A stretch of 46,492 nt of DNA, taken from Neolecta irregularis DAH-3. Its lineage: Eukaryota > Ascomycota > Neolectomycetes > Neolectales > Neolectaceae. Shown here one piece after another: positions 1 to 11,700 of the stretch (positions are counted from its first letter, which is position 1; every line of letters begins with the position of its first letter). The notes beneath the pieces are model-generated. The model did no database searches, had not been told where the DNA came from, and was given only the letters and a program-made list of their open reading frames with translations. The translations under genes and the position numbers were made by a program. The stretch spans positions 1 through 46,492 of the forward strand of contig LXFE01004399.1 in NCBI GenBank assembly GCA_001929475.1. The letters are read 5' to 3'.

Positions 1-50
1 CTTACTTGATCTGGGTATTTAGTACTTGCACTCTTGAACAATAATGCATT

Positions 51-2285
51 CTATTTATGTTTTAGTATTGGTGCTCTCTCTGCAATTTCTACTTCCTCTT
101 CCTCGTCCTCTTCTTCGTCCTCTTCTTCGTCCTCTCCCTCTTCCCCGTCCTCTTCCTCCTCTTCCTCCTCGCTCTCCCCCTCTTCCTCCTCACTCTCCCC
201 CTCCTCCCCCTCACTCCCCCCCTCTGACGTCGCATAAAAATCATCCAAACTCTGCATCCCAGTACGAACACTCTTAACCAATCTCGAAACACCAGGAGAA
301 ACATTCATCTTGTCTTCAACAGCCGCCACCTCGTCACGAAGTTTGGCCGATAAAGTCTCGCCGGCCCAGTCAGGTAATCGCGTATACCCAACAACCTCCC
401 TCTTCAAACACAACGACATACTTCCAATCGTATATTCCCCACCACACACAAAAGTAAACGGAGAAACAGGCTTATTCGTGAAAAACACTTCTTTCGATAA
501 AAGCGACGGCGAAGAAACAAGCGCTTTGTAAAATCTCGCACGGTCACGTATATCGCTCGACACATCAAATCGGGATAACTGGAAAATATACTCAAACAGC
601 AAAACAACCGGATCTTGATCAGGATGCAGACAGTATAATTTTGACGCAAATAGCAATATCTGCAATTTAACCAATCTCGTTTCTTGAGGAAATGATCTCG
701 CACACAGACGGAGCAGGTCCCTCGCGATTTCAGGGACCAGGGAAATATACTCGCCCATCATCCAAATTATATTCACGCGGGCTATATCGGGTTTCACACG
801 CGGCAATGCGCGGCCCAGTCTTTTGAGCAGCGTGCGATGGTTTTCGGGGTCCAGTTGAATTATTCGTCGGATAACTTGCATCGATTCAGAAATTAAAATG
901 CAAGATGTATCCAAGGAGATGTTTTTGACTAGTTTAAAGAGACATGTTTGCGATATCGAGGGGACGGAGAGCGCACAGCGGCCGATTGCTTTTACCGCCA
1001 GTCCTGAAAAGTCTGTTGACGACGATTTCGAGTAGTACTGCTATTAGAATAGAATCTAGATGGCGATACTTGTAGTTCTGTCAGGATTGTGTCCACGTTT
1101 TGATCAGTCACGAGTATCGCCAGGATGTCCAGTTTGAGTTCTTGGATGTAAGCGGGGTCTAGCGGCCACACGAAGAATTTAGAAAGGTGCGGATAAAAGA
1201 TTTCCTAGCTATTAGGCGATTCCGGCAGGTGGATACAGGTGTTGATGCAGCGATTGCAGAAATGTTGACAAGTGCTACGTATTGAATCTCGGGTGATTCG
1301 CGGAGTAGGCGTACGAGGGATGGGGCGATTTTGTAGAGGTCCTCGGGCGGCGCAAGATGTTTATAGATTTTGACAACAGCCATGAGGACCTGGGATGAGC
1401 AGGAGAGCTAAACGATGTATACTGCAGAATTGTTGCTCTCTACAAGGGAGAGGCTGGATCTAAAGAGTAGGTCGAGGTCCATGGTTAGCGGGGCGTCGAT
1501 GGGGGACGGAAAATGGTTTCTAGCGTAGAGTAGGAGAAAATCGAGCATGACGAGTTGATCCCAATCGCTCATGTCCACCAAGAGGCCGCACCAGCGGCGG
1601 TAGTGTTGATGGCACAGATCCCACCGGTGAGGCGCAATTGCAGCGAGCGACCCGACTGCCGGAGCGACGACTGAGTGGGCATGGTCTGCGAGAAGGGGAA
1701 TCAACAGATCTGTCAGAGCGGCCAAATGACTCGGATCCAGACTGTATTTAGCAATTAGCAAGGCCGAGAGTACCTGTGGCATCTTGGAATTGCGCGTGCA
1801 GCGGCCGCTCTAACTATAGGGCTTGAATCTGAAATAGACTTTGATATCGCGAGAAGGACTATGGGTGCGATAGCGGGGACGCGGATGGAGGCGATGACTC
1901 TGAGGGCGAGTGCTCGGAGGATTGGGTTTTTGTGGGAAAGAGCACGCTGGACGGCGTTTATCGAGAGAAGGGCGAGATCCGGCTCTTTTTGGGCGTAGCG
2001 GAGGAGATAGATGTAGACGCATCTGCGGGCCTGGATGCTTGTAGAGGCGACGTTTTTGACGACTGCGGGAAAGTGCAGCGAAAGGTCTTTGCCCTGGGCG
2101 AGGAGCGTGAGTAGGCGGCGAAGGGCGGTGATGCGTTCGCGGAGGAGTGAAGAGGATAGCATTGCATGCAGCTCCGTGTCTATATCCATGGTGGTTACGG
2201 GTGTGGACGTGGGTACTGTGGATGCTGGTATATCTTGTAGATATGGTGGTGAAATGGATATGGGTGGTGAATGGGATGGGGACAA
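51..2285 (-). CDS. APL6: AP-3 adaptor complex beta subunit (Apl6-like)
   Basis: Large subunit of the AP-3 coat, which sorts cargo from Golgi/endosome to the vacuole. Five exons joined at introns 1742-1773, 1390-1422, 1205-1236 and 1038-1069 (32, 33, 32, 32 nt) give 701 residues, or 669 if translation starts at the internal Met at 2189, which directly precedes the conserved adaptin trunk. Armadillo-like helices run through the protein. Diagnostic stretches are 'AVVKIYKHLAPPEDL', 'IQYVALVNISAIA' and 'FFVWPLDPAYIQELKLDIL', typical of AP beta trunks. The C-terminus ends in a long Glu/Asp-Ser run as in yeast Apl6 and has no ear domain. The acidic tail is encoded by a low-complexity TCTTCC-rich tract on the + strand (about 90-225). 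Start choice is the main doubt; the family call is firm. Confidence 0.93.
90..225. repeat. Low-complexity pyrimidine tract encoding the AP-3 beta acidic tail
   Basis: Imperfect CCTCTTC/CTCCTC repeats on the + strand. Read on the minus strand they encode the Glu/Asp/Ser hinge of AP-3 beta. The long Ser- or Arg-rich open frames in other frames here are by-products of this composition. Length is likely to vary between strains. Confidence 0.85.
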
Positions 2286-2513
2286 GTGTTTATACGAGAT
2301 GGTATGCTTACGAGATGGGTGCCAAGGTGGTCGAGAAGGGATATGAAAGGTAATAATGATAAAGGTAATAATGAGTACGCGTGGATAGAGGATAGAAGTG
2401 GAGGAAACTAAGAGTGACAGCCACAGTAAGACAGACGAACAGTAGAATCGTAAACTACTCTACCCATCACCACTATCCATCAAGAATCAACTACCCCATA
2501 TCCACACTAGAAC

Positions 2514-3677
2514 ATGCCTCGCCGCCTCAATATCGCCCTTGTTGGTGCTGCTCCCTCAATATCCTGCTGATTCCAGGCCCCGGACTAGTCGGCACCGCCT
2601 TTATCCGCCAACTTGCTTCACTACCACCACGGCCTGTCCAGTTATGCCTGGTCGCCCTTGTCCGGTCCAATGCTGCGATTCTTGCCAAGGACATTAATGC
2701 CCTCGACCCAATGTCCTCCCTCTCTTCTCTTGATTCTTCTGCGTCCTCTGTTTCACCCGCTGCTCTCGCCTCATTCCTCTCGTCTCTCCCTGATCCCGCT
2801 ATTCTCGTCGATGCCACCGCATCAGATACGCTGCCTCAGGCCTATCATCTATTTCTCGCCCGCGGAATCCACATCGCTACTCCAAACAAGCGTGCATTCG
2901 CCTCCTCTGCCGCTCTCTATGCACAGATCCACGAAGCAGCCACCCTCGGAAACGCTAATCTCTTCCACGAAAGCACTGTAGGCGCTGCTCTCCCCGTCAT
3001 CTCTACCCTCCACGATCTCATCGACACCGGCGACTCTGTCCTCAGAATAGACGGCATCTTTTCAGGCACCCTCAGTTACATCTTTAACCATTTCAGCCCC
3101 GCTACTCACTCCTCCGCTCTATCTTTTTCACAAATCGTCACCCAAGCAAAACAACTAGGATACACGGAACCAGATCCCAGAGACGATCTCAATGGCATCG
3201 ACGTCGCTAGAAAACTCGTAATCCTCTCTCGCATCCTCGGCCTCAATGTAGACTCCACCTCCTCCTTTCCCGTAAACTCTCTTGTCCCAAAATCTTTAGA
3301 ATCAGCCACTCTTGATGACTTTCTCGAAAAACTACCCGACCATGACTCTTATTTCGAAAAAATAAGAACTGACGCTCAACAGAATGATATGGTTGTCCGC
3401 TACGTCGGTAGTATCAACGTCGCCACCGGCGAATTAAAAGTCGCCTTAGACTCATTTCCAAAATCACATCCTTTTGCAGCTCTTCAATCATCGGACAATC
3501 TCATCTCCTTTTGGACAAAAAGATACGGAGATAGACCCTTGATTATCCAGGGCGCGGGGTTTACTTTCTCTTTTGGCCTCTTTCAATTGACGTTCTAGAG
3601 CGGGTGCTGATGTTACTGCTATGGGTGTTCTGGCAGATGTGATCAGAGCAAGTCGAGAGATTATACAAAATACGTAA
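2514..3677 (+). CDS. HOM6: Homoserine dehydrogenase
   Basis: Reduces aspartate semialdehyde to homoserine with NAD(P)H, the branch-point step towards threonine and methionine. The true start is the ATG at 2514: removing a 32-nt intron (2545-2576) joins 'MPRRLNIALVG' to 'PGLVGTAFIRQL', restoring the N-terminal Rossmann motif. A second intron (3559-3598, 40 nt) restores the C-terminus 'VIQGAGAGADVTAMGVLAD'-like end. The product is 363 residues, the size of yeast Hom6. It contains 'ATPNKRAFA' and 'FHESTVGAALPVI', the substrate-binding region, and 'DPRDDLNGIDVARKLVIL', the dimerisation/catalytic segment. No aspartokinase domain is fused. It lies divergent to AP-3 beta with about 230 bases between the starts. 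Confidence 0.95.
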
Positions 3678-3957
3678 TATTTTACTTTGTGATTCTTCAA
3701 TCAAGAATAAAGTGATTCGATGTATAGCAAATAGATTATCAAAACAAGTCAGAATTCATACAAGTGATTCTTCATTCCATAATACCCTTACGCCATATCT
3801 ATAATCATTCCCAAATCACTGTGCAAATATATCCTGTACATATCAATACGTCATCCTCCTTCCCCTCCTCCCGTCATCCTATTGATCAGAGCGACTTCCA
3901 CTCGCAGTTCTCTCATTCTTGTTCGCCTGTATTTAGCCCATTTGCTATAAACTAATT

Positions 3958-4365
3958 TCATACTTCTCGGAATTTCTCAAGGTAGGGTTTTAATGCGTCG
4001 CCGTACTTTTCAAAGCCAAGCGTATTCAAAGAAAATACAATATCATCTCCATTAATCGTCTTTCGTTTCTCATTATGGCATTTTTCAGACGCTGGCGTCA
4101 GCATCAAATTATATAGATACGACGTACCCTCGCTAGTTACAAACGAGATGAACTCGCTTACGCTTTCCTGGATGCATTCTTTGGCGTCTTTGGCTATTTT
4201 TGCGTTGTCGGGGAGAGTTGATTTCATTATACGGGCGATGTTTGCGATTGGGAGGACTTGGTATGTTGGATCGAAGCGCGAAGTAGACGGTTCTAGATAT
4301 TCCTGCGGCTCATGATGGGTATCGGCCGGCGGGATTGCATGTTTCTGTACTGGAGAAGAGGACAT
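3958..4365 (-). CDS. HAP3: CCAAT-binding factor subunit Hap3/NF-YB
   Basis: Histone-fold subunit of the Hap2/3/5 CCAAT-binding complex, a nuclear regulator of respiration and, in many fungi, iron use. Two exons flank an intron at 4092-4127 (36 nt, stop-free and in frame). Splicing joins 'EFISFVTSE' to '[18 protein letters not shown]', the expected NF-YB core. Also visible is '[15 protein letters not shown]', the DNA-contacting N-terminal part of the fold, with '[13 protein letters not shown]' following. The spliced protein is 123 residues and is almost entirely the conserved domain. The start lies only 58 bases from the ELP4 stop, so its promoter sits in that gap or inside the ELP4 3' region. 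TTATATA on the minus strand in this gap is a plausible TATA element. Confidence 0.94.
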   Translation of the reverse strand: MSSSPVQKHAIPPADTHHEPQEYLEPSTSRFDPTYQVLPIANIARIMKSTLPDNAKIAKDAKECIQESVSEFISFVTSEGTSYLYNLMLTPASEKCHNEKRKTINGDDIVFSLNTLGFEKYGDALKPYLEKFREV

Positions 4366-4423
4366 TGTAGTTGGTTTGTGTATAATACGATAGTGGGACG
4401 GCAGCGTATATAAGGAGTATGAC
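4366..4423 (-). promoter_or_regulatory. Short HAP3 promoter gap
   Basis: Only 58 bases separate the ELP4 stop codon from the HAP3 start on the same strand. The minus strand reads TTATATACG about 40 bases before the HAP3 ATG, a TATA-like element. This is inferred from position and sequence only. Confidence 0.35.
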
Positions 4424-5434
4424 TCAGAAATCTAGTTTATCCGGTTGTCTGTCCTCGGTGCCTTGTTCCTCTCCCACTACTCCAAAACTCCACGTTTCCA
4501 TGCTAAATCCCCTCCGTGACACCCGGAATTCATAGTGTTCATCGCTTACATTCGTCTCTGGCAATTTCAATACCCGCACAACACCCTGAGGCCCATCTCC
4601 GGCCGCCGGCAGCGGCACAAGTTCAAGCACCCCGTCTGCAAGAATCTCCATCCAGCCAACTATTGCGCTCGTCCGGGGATATAAATATACAGGCAGCGTC
4701 ATCATAACAGCCAGTCGTGTTGGATATCGCTGCAGTAGCAGGCGGAGCGAATGCAGAAACCGCAATATTCGTCCTGGATGACGTGCCGTTTGATCATACT
4801 GCAACGGTGATAGCAAACCTGGTAAAACCACCCGGTGGACATGTGGCCTCGCTTCCCCCATCACCTTTTCAACATGTGCCAACACCTCTTGAAAATCAGG
4901 TCGTAAAATAGTGACGTTTGAGCAAGTCGTGTCAAGTCGTCTAGTTAGATCAAACGTGTTGCAATAATCCCCTTGTTCTCTTTCTATTCCTCAGCGCAAC
5001 ATAAAAAAGGTAGATTTACTACCTCGCCCAGTATCCCCCGATCCCAAATCATTATACCGCCATGCGATCTTCATTTTTTCTACAGAGTGGTTTGCACGTT
5101 GCAGTTTTTCATTGATCCCTGGTAATTCGCCTACCCAGGATTTTTCAACCCCACAAACAATGAGGGCGTGTTCATGTACCACTCCCTGTGCCGCAAAGTA
5201 TCTCAATAAAGCACTCGCGAAATCTGTACTCCCCGACTCTTCGATTAATAAACATGTTCCGAGGGCAAGACCTCCCCCTACCAATATCGCATCGAGAGAT
5301 GGACAGCCGGTGCTTGTGGTTGCTTTGCCGTTAATATACGATGGACGTACGCCTTTGGGAAATTCATATGCAGATTTAGAGGTTTCTGGATATGCGGACC
5401 CGGACAATTTGACTTGACGTCGCTGAAATGACAT
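4424..5434 (-). CDS. ELP4: Elongator complex subunit Elp4
   Basis: RecA-fold subunit of the Elp4/5/6 ring of Elongator, needed for wobble-uridine modification of tRNA. One intron (4984-5022, 39 nt) separates the exons; the product is 323 residues. Exon 1 has '[20 protein letters not shown]' followed by '[20 protein letters not shown]', the Elp4 signature with a degenerate Walker A. It ends with '[13 protein letters not shown]', the usual segment before the variable linker. Splicing brings in '[12 protein letters not shown]', another Elp4 hallmark (FDLT). The C-terminal exon carries the rest of the fold. The start at 5434 is the first ATG and is followed at once by family-like sequence. Confidence 0.93.
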
Positions 5435-5527
5435 CTAAAGTCGGTGAAGTTGATTTTTTAAAAGGCAACGCCCACATTCATTTCCTTCTCAGATTATTAA
5501 TTTAATCTATCAGACAGACGCATAAAT

Positions 5528-6684
5528 CTATTGTTTATAACCGGTATACGCCCACCTTCCCGCTCCCACGTTTCTCCATTTCCCACTTTTTAAAAGCATA
5601 TCTTGAATAATTTCACCAACGACCCCTTTACTCACTCCTCTCCACGGCCCCCCTCGTCCCGTAACTTGAGCCCATACTTTGGAAACGCGTAATGTCAAAT
5701 TTGGATGATTTTTACTCTTTCTTTTTGCTTCGGCTGCTTGTTGATTGATTATTTCGCCAATGTTCCATTCGCCTATAACTATGTATACTTGATTTTCCAG
5801 TATGATGTTGCCGTCGTGTATCAGTGATTTGAGTACTTGACATAGTGTATAGTGGACATTGGCCGATGTAGACGGCTGTGCCACAAGTCTGGCTCCATCT
5901 TCAATTTCTGGAGTGCTTCGTAAATGGGAAATTGTAAAGTCATGCAAATCGTTTGTTTCGAGGTATTGTAGAATCAAGAGTTTCAGGTTTGCGGGTGTTT
6001 GTTCAGTTATCGGGAGTTGTTTGAAATCAAGCTTTCGCTGGACGAGTTAGTAGAAACTAGCAGACACTGACTGTACTTTTTGAGAGCTAGTCTCTCTGCC
6101 CTTTTCAAACTTGATATTGATTTCATCTTTAATAACCCATGGTTTCAAAAGGACTTTTTCCTTTAATACCACCCGTTCATTCCATCCTTTGATCTCTAAA
6201 TTCCAATCCTGTAGAATTTCTCTTGGTCAGTTGGAATTCAAGGGAAAGAGGTACCAATAGTGACAACATCTAGTTGTCGCAAATCTCTAAATTGTACGAT
6301 GAATCCCCTCGCTTTAACAAGATTCCCAACATCAATCTTCTTTCGTATTCCCTCATCAACCGGTTTTTGACCGTTTAGACCCTCGGATCGAATGACCAAG
6401 TCTATAGTAATGCCACTTGAATCGTCGACTCCAAAAATAAGTCTTCTTCTCTCTTTAAACGTACAATCATAAATATGAAAATGTTGACGGTCTTCGATTC
6501 CAACTATGATTCCCAGCAACTCTACGAATCGGATCGGATGGTTCAACCAATGCCACACATTCGAATTGTCGTATCCGGGTAGTCGGTGCAATGCATAGAT
6601 ATCCTTGGAAAACAACTTTACCCACGACTTGTATACTTGCGACAGGCAAAAGTACTTTGGAGGGTAGAGTTCAGGCGTGGACAT
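5528..6684 (-). CDS. STN1: CST telomere-capping complex subunit Stn1
   Basis: OB-fold protein that binds Ten1 and protects chromosome ends and helps lagging-strand fill-in. Introns at 6220-6254 (35 nt) and 6038-6076 (39 nt) give a 360-residue product. The N-terminal exon has 'YPPKYFCLSQVYKSWVKLFSK' in part, then 'HPIRFVELLGIIVGI' and a strand pattern typical of the Stn1 OB fold, ending in 'GFIVQFRDLRQLDVVTI'. Splicing adds 'EILQDWNLEIKGWNERV', which fits the last strand and helix of the fold. Residues from about 215 onward look like a winged-helix domain ('NLKLLILQYLETNDLHDF'). Divergent family, so the call rests on the OB domain and overall layout. Divergently transcribed from the pantothenate synthetase gene, 247 bases between starts. 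Confidence 0.85.
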
Positions 6685-6931
6685 TCATTTAGTGTTGATT
6701 GCAGTGGACAGTTGTAACCACATGGGTTGACCACCAGAATGGAGCTAACCTTGGGATTAAGAGGCAAGGGTTAGCAAGAAATGTTTATATAAAGGACAAT
6801 ACCAGCTCTCTTCTACGTGTGGTCTTGGCTCAATGCACTCTGGTTCATAAGCTATTATCATACAAGACCTGAATGTCGGGATAACGCAAGAATATCAAAT
6901 CACCACAGCACTCTGACAGCGTGTTTTTCCA
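6685..6931. promoter_or_regulatory. Bidirectional intergenic region STN1 / pantothenate synthetase
   Basis: 247 bases between two divergent start codons, so promoters for both genes must lie here. I see no convincing TATA box or operator. The minus-strand open frame overlapping it runs into the pantothenate synthetase coding sequence and is not a gene. Confidence 0.5.
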
Positions 6932-7903
6932 ATGAAAGTTTTTAAAACAATCGACCAGTTTCGCCAGTGGAGACGAAATGAATTCCTTGAAGCAAGATCG
7001 GTTGGATTTGTACCGACAATGGGCGCATTGCACGCCGGTCATACTGGTCTAAGTAAATATACCAGAAGAGCACCATTGACTTTTAGTCGACCATGCAAAA
7101 TCCGAAAATGATTCAGTGGTCGTTTCAATATTCGTGAATCCAGCTCAGTTCGCACCCACAGAAGACTTTGACTCGTACCCTAGATCATGGGAGACAGACA
7201 AAATTAAATTACAAGAGAAAGGGAAAGTGGACGCTGTTTTGCTGCCTTTGATAGCTGAAATGTATCCCTCGGGAATTACTCTAGATGTTTCTCAACAACA
7301 AGGAACGTTTGTCCATGTACAAGGCCTTTCGCATCAAGTAAGTCTCGTTAATAATTCTACCAACGTCAGCTTGAAGGAAAGGCTCGTCCGCATTTCTTCA
7401 GAGGAGTAGCCACTGTCGTATCTAAACTATTCAACATAGTTCAACCTGAAACCGCGTATTTCGGTCAAAAAGACATTCAACAAACGGTCGTACTCAAGGC
7501 TCTTGTGCGAGATCTGTTGATCCCTACTACAGTTCGAGTTTTCCCGACACTCAGAGAAGATGATGGACTAGCTCTGAGTTCGCGAAATGCATATCTTTCT
7601 CCAGATCAAAGAAAGCATGCGAACGCGCTATGGAGAGGATTGTCAGCTGCCCGGGACGTTTATTTGAGCCATAAAGATTCTAGTCGAGATGAGATCCTGG
7701 GAGCTGCACAAAAGATCATTGACGAGGTATCACAGTTGACCCAGTGTGAAGTGGAATTGGAGTACATCAGTATGGCTAGCCCTGAGACGCTTTTGGAAGT
7801 AGGCAAGGCTGTAGATGGAACGATATTAAGCGGAGCAATGAGAATTGGAAAGAAGGGACAACTTGTTACAAGAATTATTGACAACCTAATACTTGAATCG
7901 TAA
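6932..7903 (+). CDS. PAN6: Pantothenate synthetase (pantoate-beta-alanine ligase)
   Basis: Joins pantoate and beta-alanine with ATP to make pantothenate, the CoA precursor. Introns at 7053-7086 (34 nt) and 7338-7369 (32 nt) give 301 residues, a normal PanC length. Exon 1 has '[17 protein letters not shown]', the ATP-binding motif (the usual HxGH reads HAGH). Exon 2 has '[20 protein letters not shown]'. Exon 3 has '[20 protein letters not shown]', 'YFGQKDIQQ' and '[15 protein letters not shown]', all expected active-site segments. No bacterial gene features are visible, and the introns and codon use match the neighbours, so no sign of recent transfer. Confidence 0.96.
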
Positions 7904-7953
7904 AGTTTGCACTGAAAAAGTGGGTACGAGGATTATCAACATGATACTTGTTT

Positions 7954-8653
7954 TTACTGAAAATCGCCCCAGGCGTCATCATCAAAAGCCTCATTTACGG
8001 CTTCTGATTGTGTCCTATTTATATCCATGACAGAGGGAGGAGGCGGAATGAAGATTTCGTCAATTTCGCTGGCTGTCGCTGGCCTCGAAGCCACTGTCCT
8101 TTGCTTTTGCTAAAGTTGTCTAGTTGAGCCAGTGCTCTAGAGGCTTACACCAATGTTCACTGTAATAGTCTCCCCCTCCTTCAATGAGTAATCTTTTGGT
8201 GGTAAAGCGACTTTCTTCTTAGCCTCCTGCACACCTAACTGCCGTCTCTCTCTTTCAATAGCTGGTAAAAGAGGCATCATACTTTCTAAAGTCCTGTAAT
8301 GCAACATTGAGATCAAAAGCATCCGTCTTCTCCTGAAACCCAATACCCAAATATGCCCTCCGTCCTTGGTCAACCACTGTAATCACAAAGAACCTCGAGC
8401 TGTCTAGCACAGGCTCCACTACGTGTGTCGAGATATACGGACAGGCGGCAAATAGTTCACCTGTATTGGAATCTTCAAGTCGGATTTCGCATTCTGTGTC
8501 GGTTTCAAGAATGCGAAGACGACCCGACCACAATGATTTGTCTAGATCGCCCCAGTCCGAGGCTCTATGTCCTTTTGACGAGGCACGAGGCGGGATCCGA
8601 TAAACTTGAACTGTTGACTGGAACTGAACTGTGCATTGTGAATCATCGAGCAT
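7954..8653 (-). CDS. NECAP-family clathrin accessory protein
   Basis: PH-like NECAP (DUF1681) domain protein of the endocytic coat. Two introns give 209 residues. Exon 1 has 'VYRIPPRASSKGHRASDWGD', 'RLEDSNTGELFAACPY' and 'GFQEKTDAFDLNVALQDF', diagnostic for the family. The second intron (8110-8148, 39 nt) restores the tail, which ends 'NEAFDDDAWGDFQ': an acidic WxxF-type adaptor-binding motif at the very C-terminus, as in animal NECAPs. The first intron has two in-frame acceptors, giving 31 nt (8252-8282) or 37 nt, which differ by two residues in the Lys/Arg-rich linker. Its stop is about 50 bases from the convergent pantothenate synthetase stop. Confidence 0.93.
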
Positions 8654-8764
8654 CGGCGGTGGAGGGGAAACACCAATGAACTATTTATAATTCTCATATT
8701 TATCATTGGTAAATTTCAATTTCAAACACCTGGAAACATCCAGTTTCCCGTTTTTCAGTTGAAG

Positions 8765-11700
8765 ATGTCTGTGAAATCCTCACTTTCGCCCTCTCAAACC
8801 CATTTAAAACCAGTTGGAGGCATACATAATAGTAAGTCATGGGTCACCCCACAACCCAGGGCCCAATGGTCTGAATGGCCTGAACTTTCCATTGAAGTCT
8901 ACGATACTCCGCCAAAGTTTACCAGCTTTGATTTATTTCTTGCATTTCGAGAACAGGGAACTATCATTTGGGCAGAAGTATATGAAAGAAATGCGGACGT
9001 TGCCAAACCAGACAAAGCTAGAGGAATCTTGCGTTTTAGGTATTATTTGTCGGATTTGCTTGGAGTTGACATCATCAGGCCTGTGCCTCGTACTGACTTT
9101 TGGAACCAAGAGCGTATGCGAACTGATGGCACAGAAATCACATTCAAAATACTTCGTTATTTCCCCAGAGAAATCACTTATCTCGGAACCAAACTACCGC
9201 AAAGCGAGACCTTTATGAGCTCAGAAATTGGGTTTGGCCAGTTGGCTGGAGAGCGAATCGCTCATATATCTCATCGAGTCCCTTCATCGACCTCGATCAC
9301 CTTTGACAATCAAAAACGACAGTTTTTATTTGAATTTTCGTTTCACTACGATACCCGTCGATATCGTTTGCGGTTCGATTATACTCAGTTGACCGGAGGA
9401 ACCTTTTACATGCAACCCATTCCAGGAACTAGAGATTCTTACCTGGTATTTACCGTTAAAACTCCGCCGTTACTTTCCCGGAAGATTCAAGACGACCCGT
9501 TGAAGATACATGCCAAAGAGATAGAGCGGATCCAAAGTCGCCCATGGGAAGACAAATTCCAGTGGGTTCGTGTAAGTAGGATCGCCAAGGAAGGCTCGAT
9601 TCGTGCGAGGGATGATTGTAAGCCTGAAATTATTCAGATCGGTATAAACGGCATTAAACTGGGTTAATTCTACAGGAAGAAGACTGACTTATTGTCTGCG
9701 ATTATCAAAGGGCATTCGTGACTCGAACCGTCTCGCTAACTTTTTGCGCAGTGTTAAATGTCTAAATCTGGATGTGAACGAAACGGCCGTGTTCGACATT
9801 CTGCTCGATAAGCCAATCCATCTTCCTAATCTTGACAATGTGGCTTTTAACGTCCGCTACCTTTTACAATGCTGTTTGACGTTTAATGTCTTCACGGAAA
9901 GTTGTCTTTGCGAAGAATTCGTCAATGTCTTGACTCAATTAGCGCCAGGCGACGCTTGTGAATATTTGAAGGGTCTAATTATTCTTCGTAACACTGTTTG
10001 GAACCCTCTTGAACATATTATCGAGCATGCGACAATGAAATCTACCCCACCGAAACCGTTACCTATTTATTGTGTTGAGATGCGACATTGCACTATTACC
10101 CCGACCTGTATAACTGTATGTCCGGCCGATATCGAAACAAGCAATCGTATCACTCGCAAGTTCAGAAAGTATACCGAATACTTTATTCGAGTGCAATTTC
10201 TTGACGAGGTCCACAAGGTACATTTTGCCCTCTAAAGCAGTCACCTAATTGCAGGGCCGCCTACAATCAGATATGAAGGCTGATCTGATGGGTGCATACA
10301 ATCGTATCTTTGATGTCCTGAACGACGGGCTCGAGATAGAAGGCCGAAAATACGAGTTTTTGGCATACTCCAACTCGCAACTTCGTGAACATGGCTGTTA
10401 TTTCTTTCATACTACACCAGAAATGAGTGCAGATGAAATAAGGAATTGGATGGGTGACTTTTCCAATGAATATACAGGTCAAGTTTGTCCAAATACTCCA
10501 GTTAATCTCTAGTCGCTCGATTCGGTGCTCGAATGGGGCAATGTTTTTCAACAACAATGGACGTCATAACCGATTTTGATATACATGAAATCCCAGATAT
10601 TAAAAGGGGTTCCAGTTGTTTCACAGACGGAATCGGAAAGATATCGAAAGAAGTTGCAAAAGAGGCTGCTAAAGTTATACATATGAGCTACCACTCGGAG
10701 CCTTCTGCTTATCAGTTCCGTCTCGCTGGTTCTAAGGGGGTCCTCACAGTTGATCCAACACTTGAGGGCCGACAGATACATGTTCGGGCTAGTCAAACGA
10801 AATTCGAGAGTAAGCATAAAATTTTGGAGATCAACAATTGGTCAAGATATGCCATTGCCACCTTGAGTAGACAGGCCATAATTGTCATGACAGCGCTTGG
10901 AGTTCCAAATATCTCGTTCATTGATATGCAAGATGCACAAATTGCAGAACTCGATGCTATGATGATAAACGACAGGACAGCGGTAGCCATATTGTCGAAA
11001 AATGCAGATGATTTTGGTGAAATGGCAATACAGGCGAATTAAATAGTCAGTGCTAATATTCCTAGCGAATTATATCGGATTTGCTTGATGCCGGTTTTCG
11101 CGAAAGAGGAGATACATTTGTCTCGAATTTGGTACGCTTATACAAGAATTGGTGTCTCCGCAACCTTAAACAAAAGGCTAAAATTATCGTTCCGAATGGA
11201 GTTCATGTTTTTGGTTTTTTATACATTACTAATGAATCACACTAACGTTAGGTGTCGTTGACGAGACACTTTCTCTCAGAGGCCATCAAGAGGGTGCCGA
11301 AGATGACTTGCCAGAGATTTTTTGCCAGGTTTCCGAGCACGCCGAGTCATCTAATTCTCGAGTTATTAAAGGGAAATGTATTGTTGTAAGTTTCTTTGTC
11401 CGTTATTTTCGCCGATTCATTAGTATCGTAATCCACTATTGCATCCTGGAGACGTCAGGGTCGTCAATGCAGTACACTGCGAAAAGCTGATGCATCTCCG
11501 TGATGTCGTCGTATTTCCAGCAAGAGGATCACAAGATATACCGAGCATGTGCAGTGGAGGTGATCTCGATGGTAAAAAAATAATGATTGCGCTCTCCTGC
11601 TGACTTTCAAAAGGTGATACCTTTACCGTAATTTGGGACCCAACGCTTCTTCCAAAAATTGTAAACTGTGAGCCAATGAACTCTACCTCTTCCGAAGCAG

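Noticed and set aside
34-277. Ser-rich and Pro/Arg-rich plus-strand open frames at the left edge
   Set aside because: They are shadows of the TCTTCC tract that encodes the AP-3 beta acidic tail on the other strand.
2035-2353. Plus-strand frames over the AP-3 beta N-terminus
   Set aside because: Antisense shadows; the minus-strand reading has clear adaptin homology.
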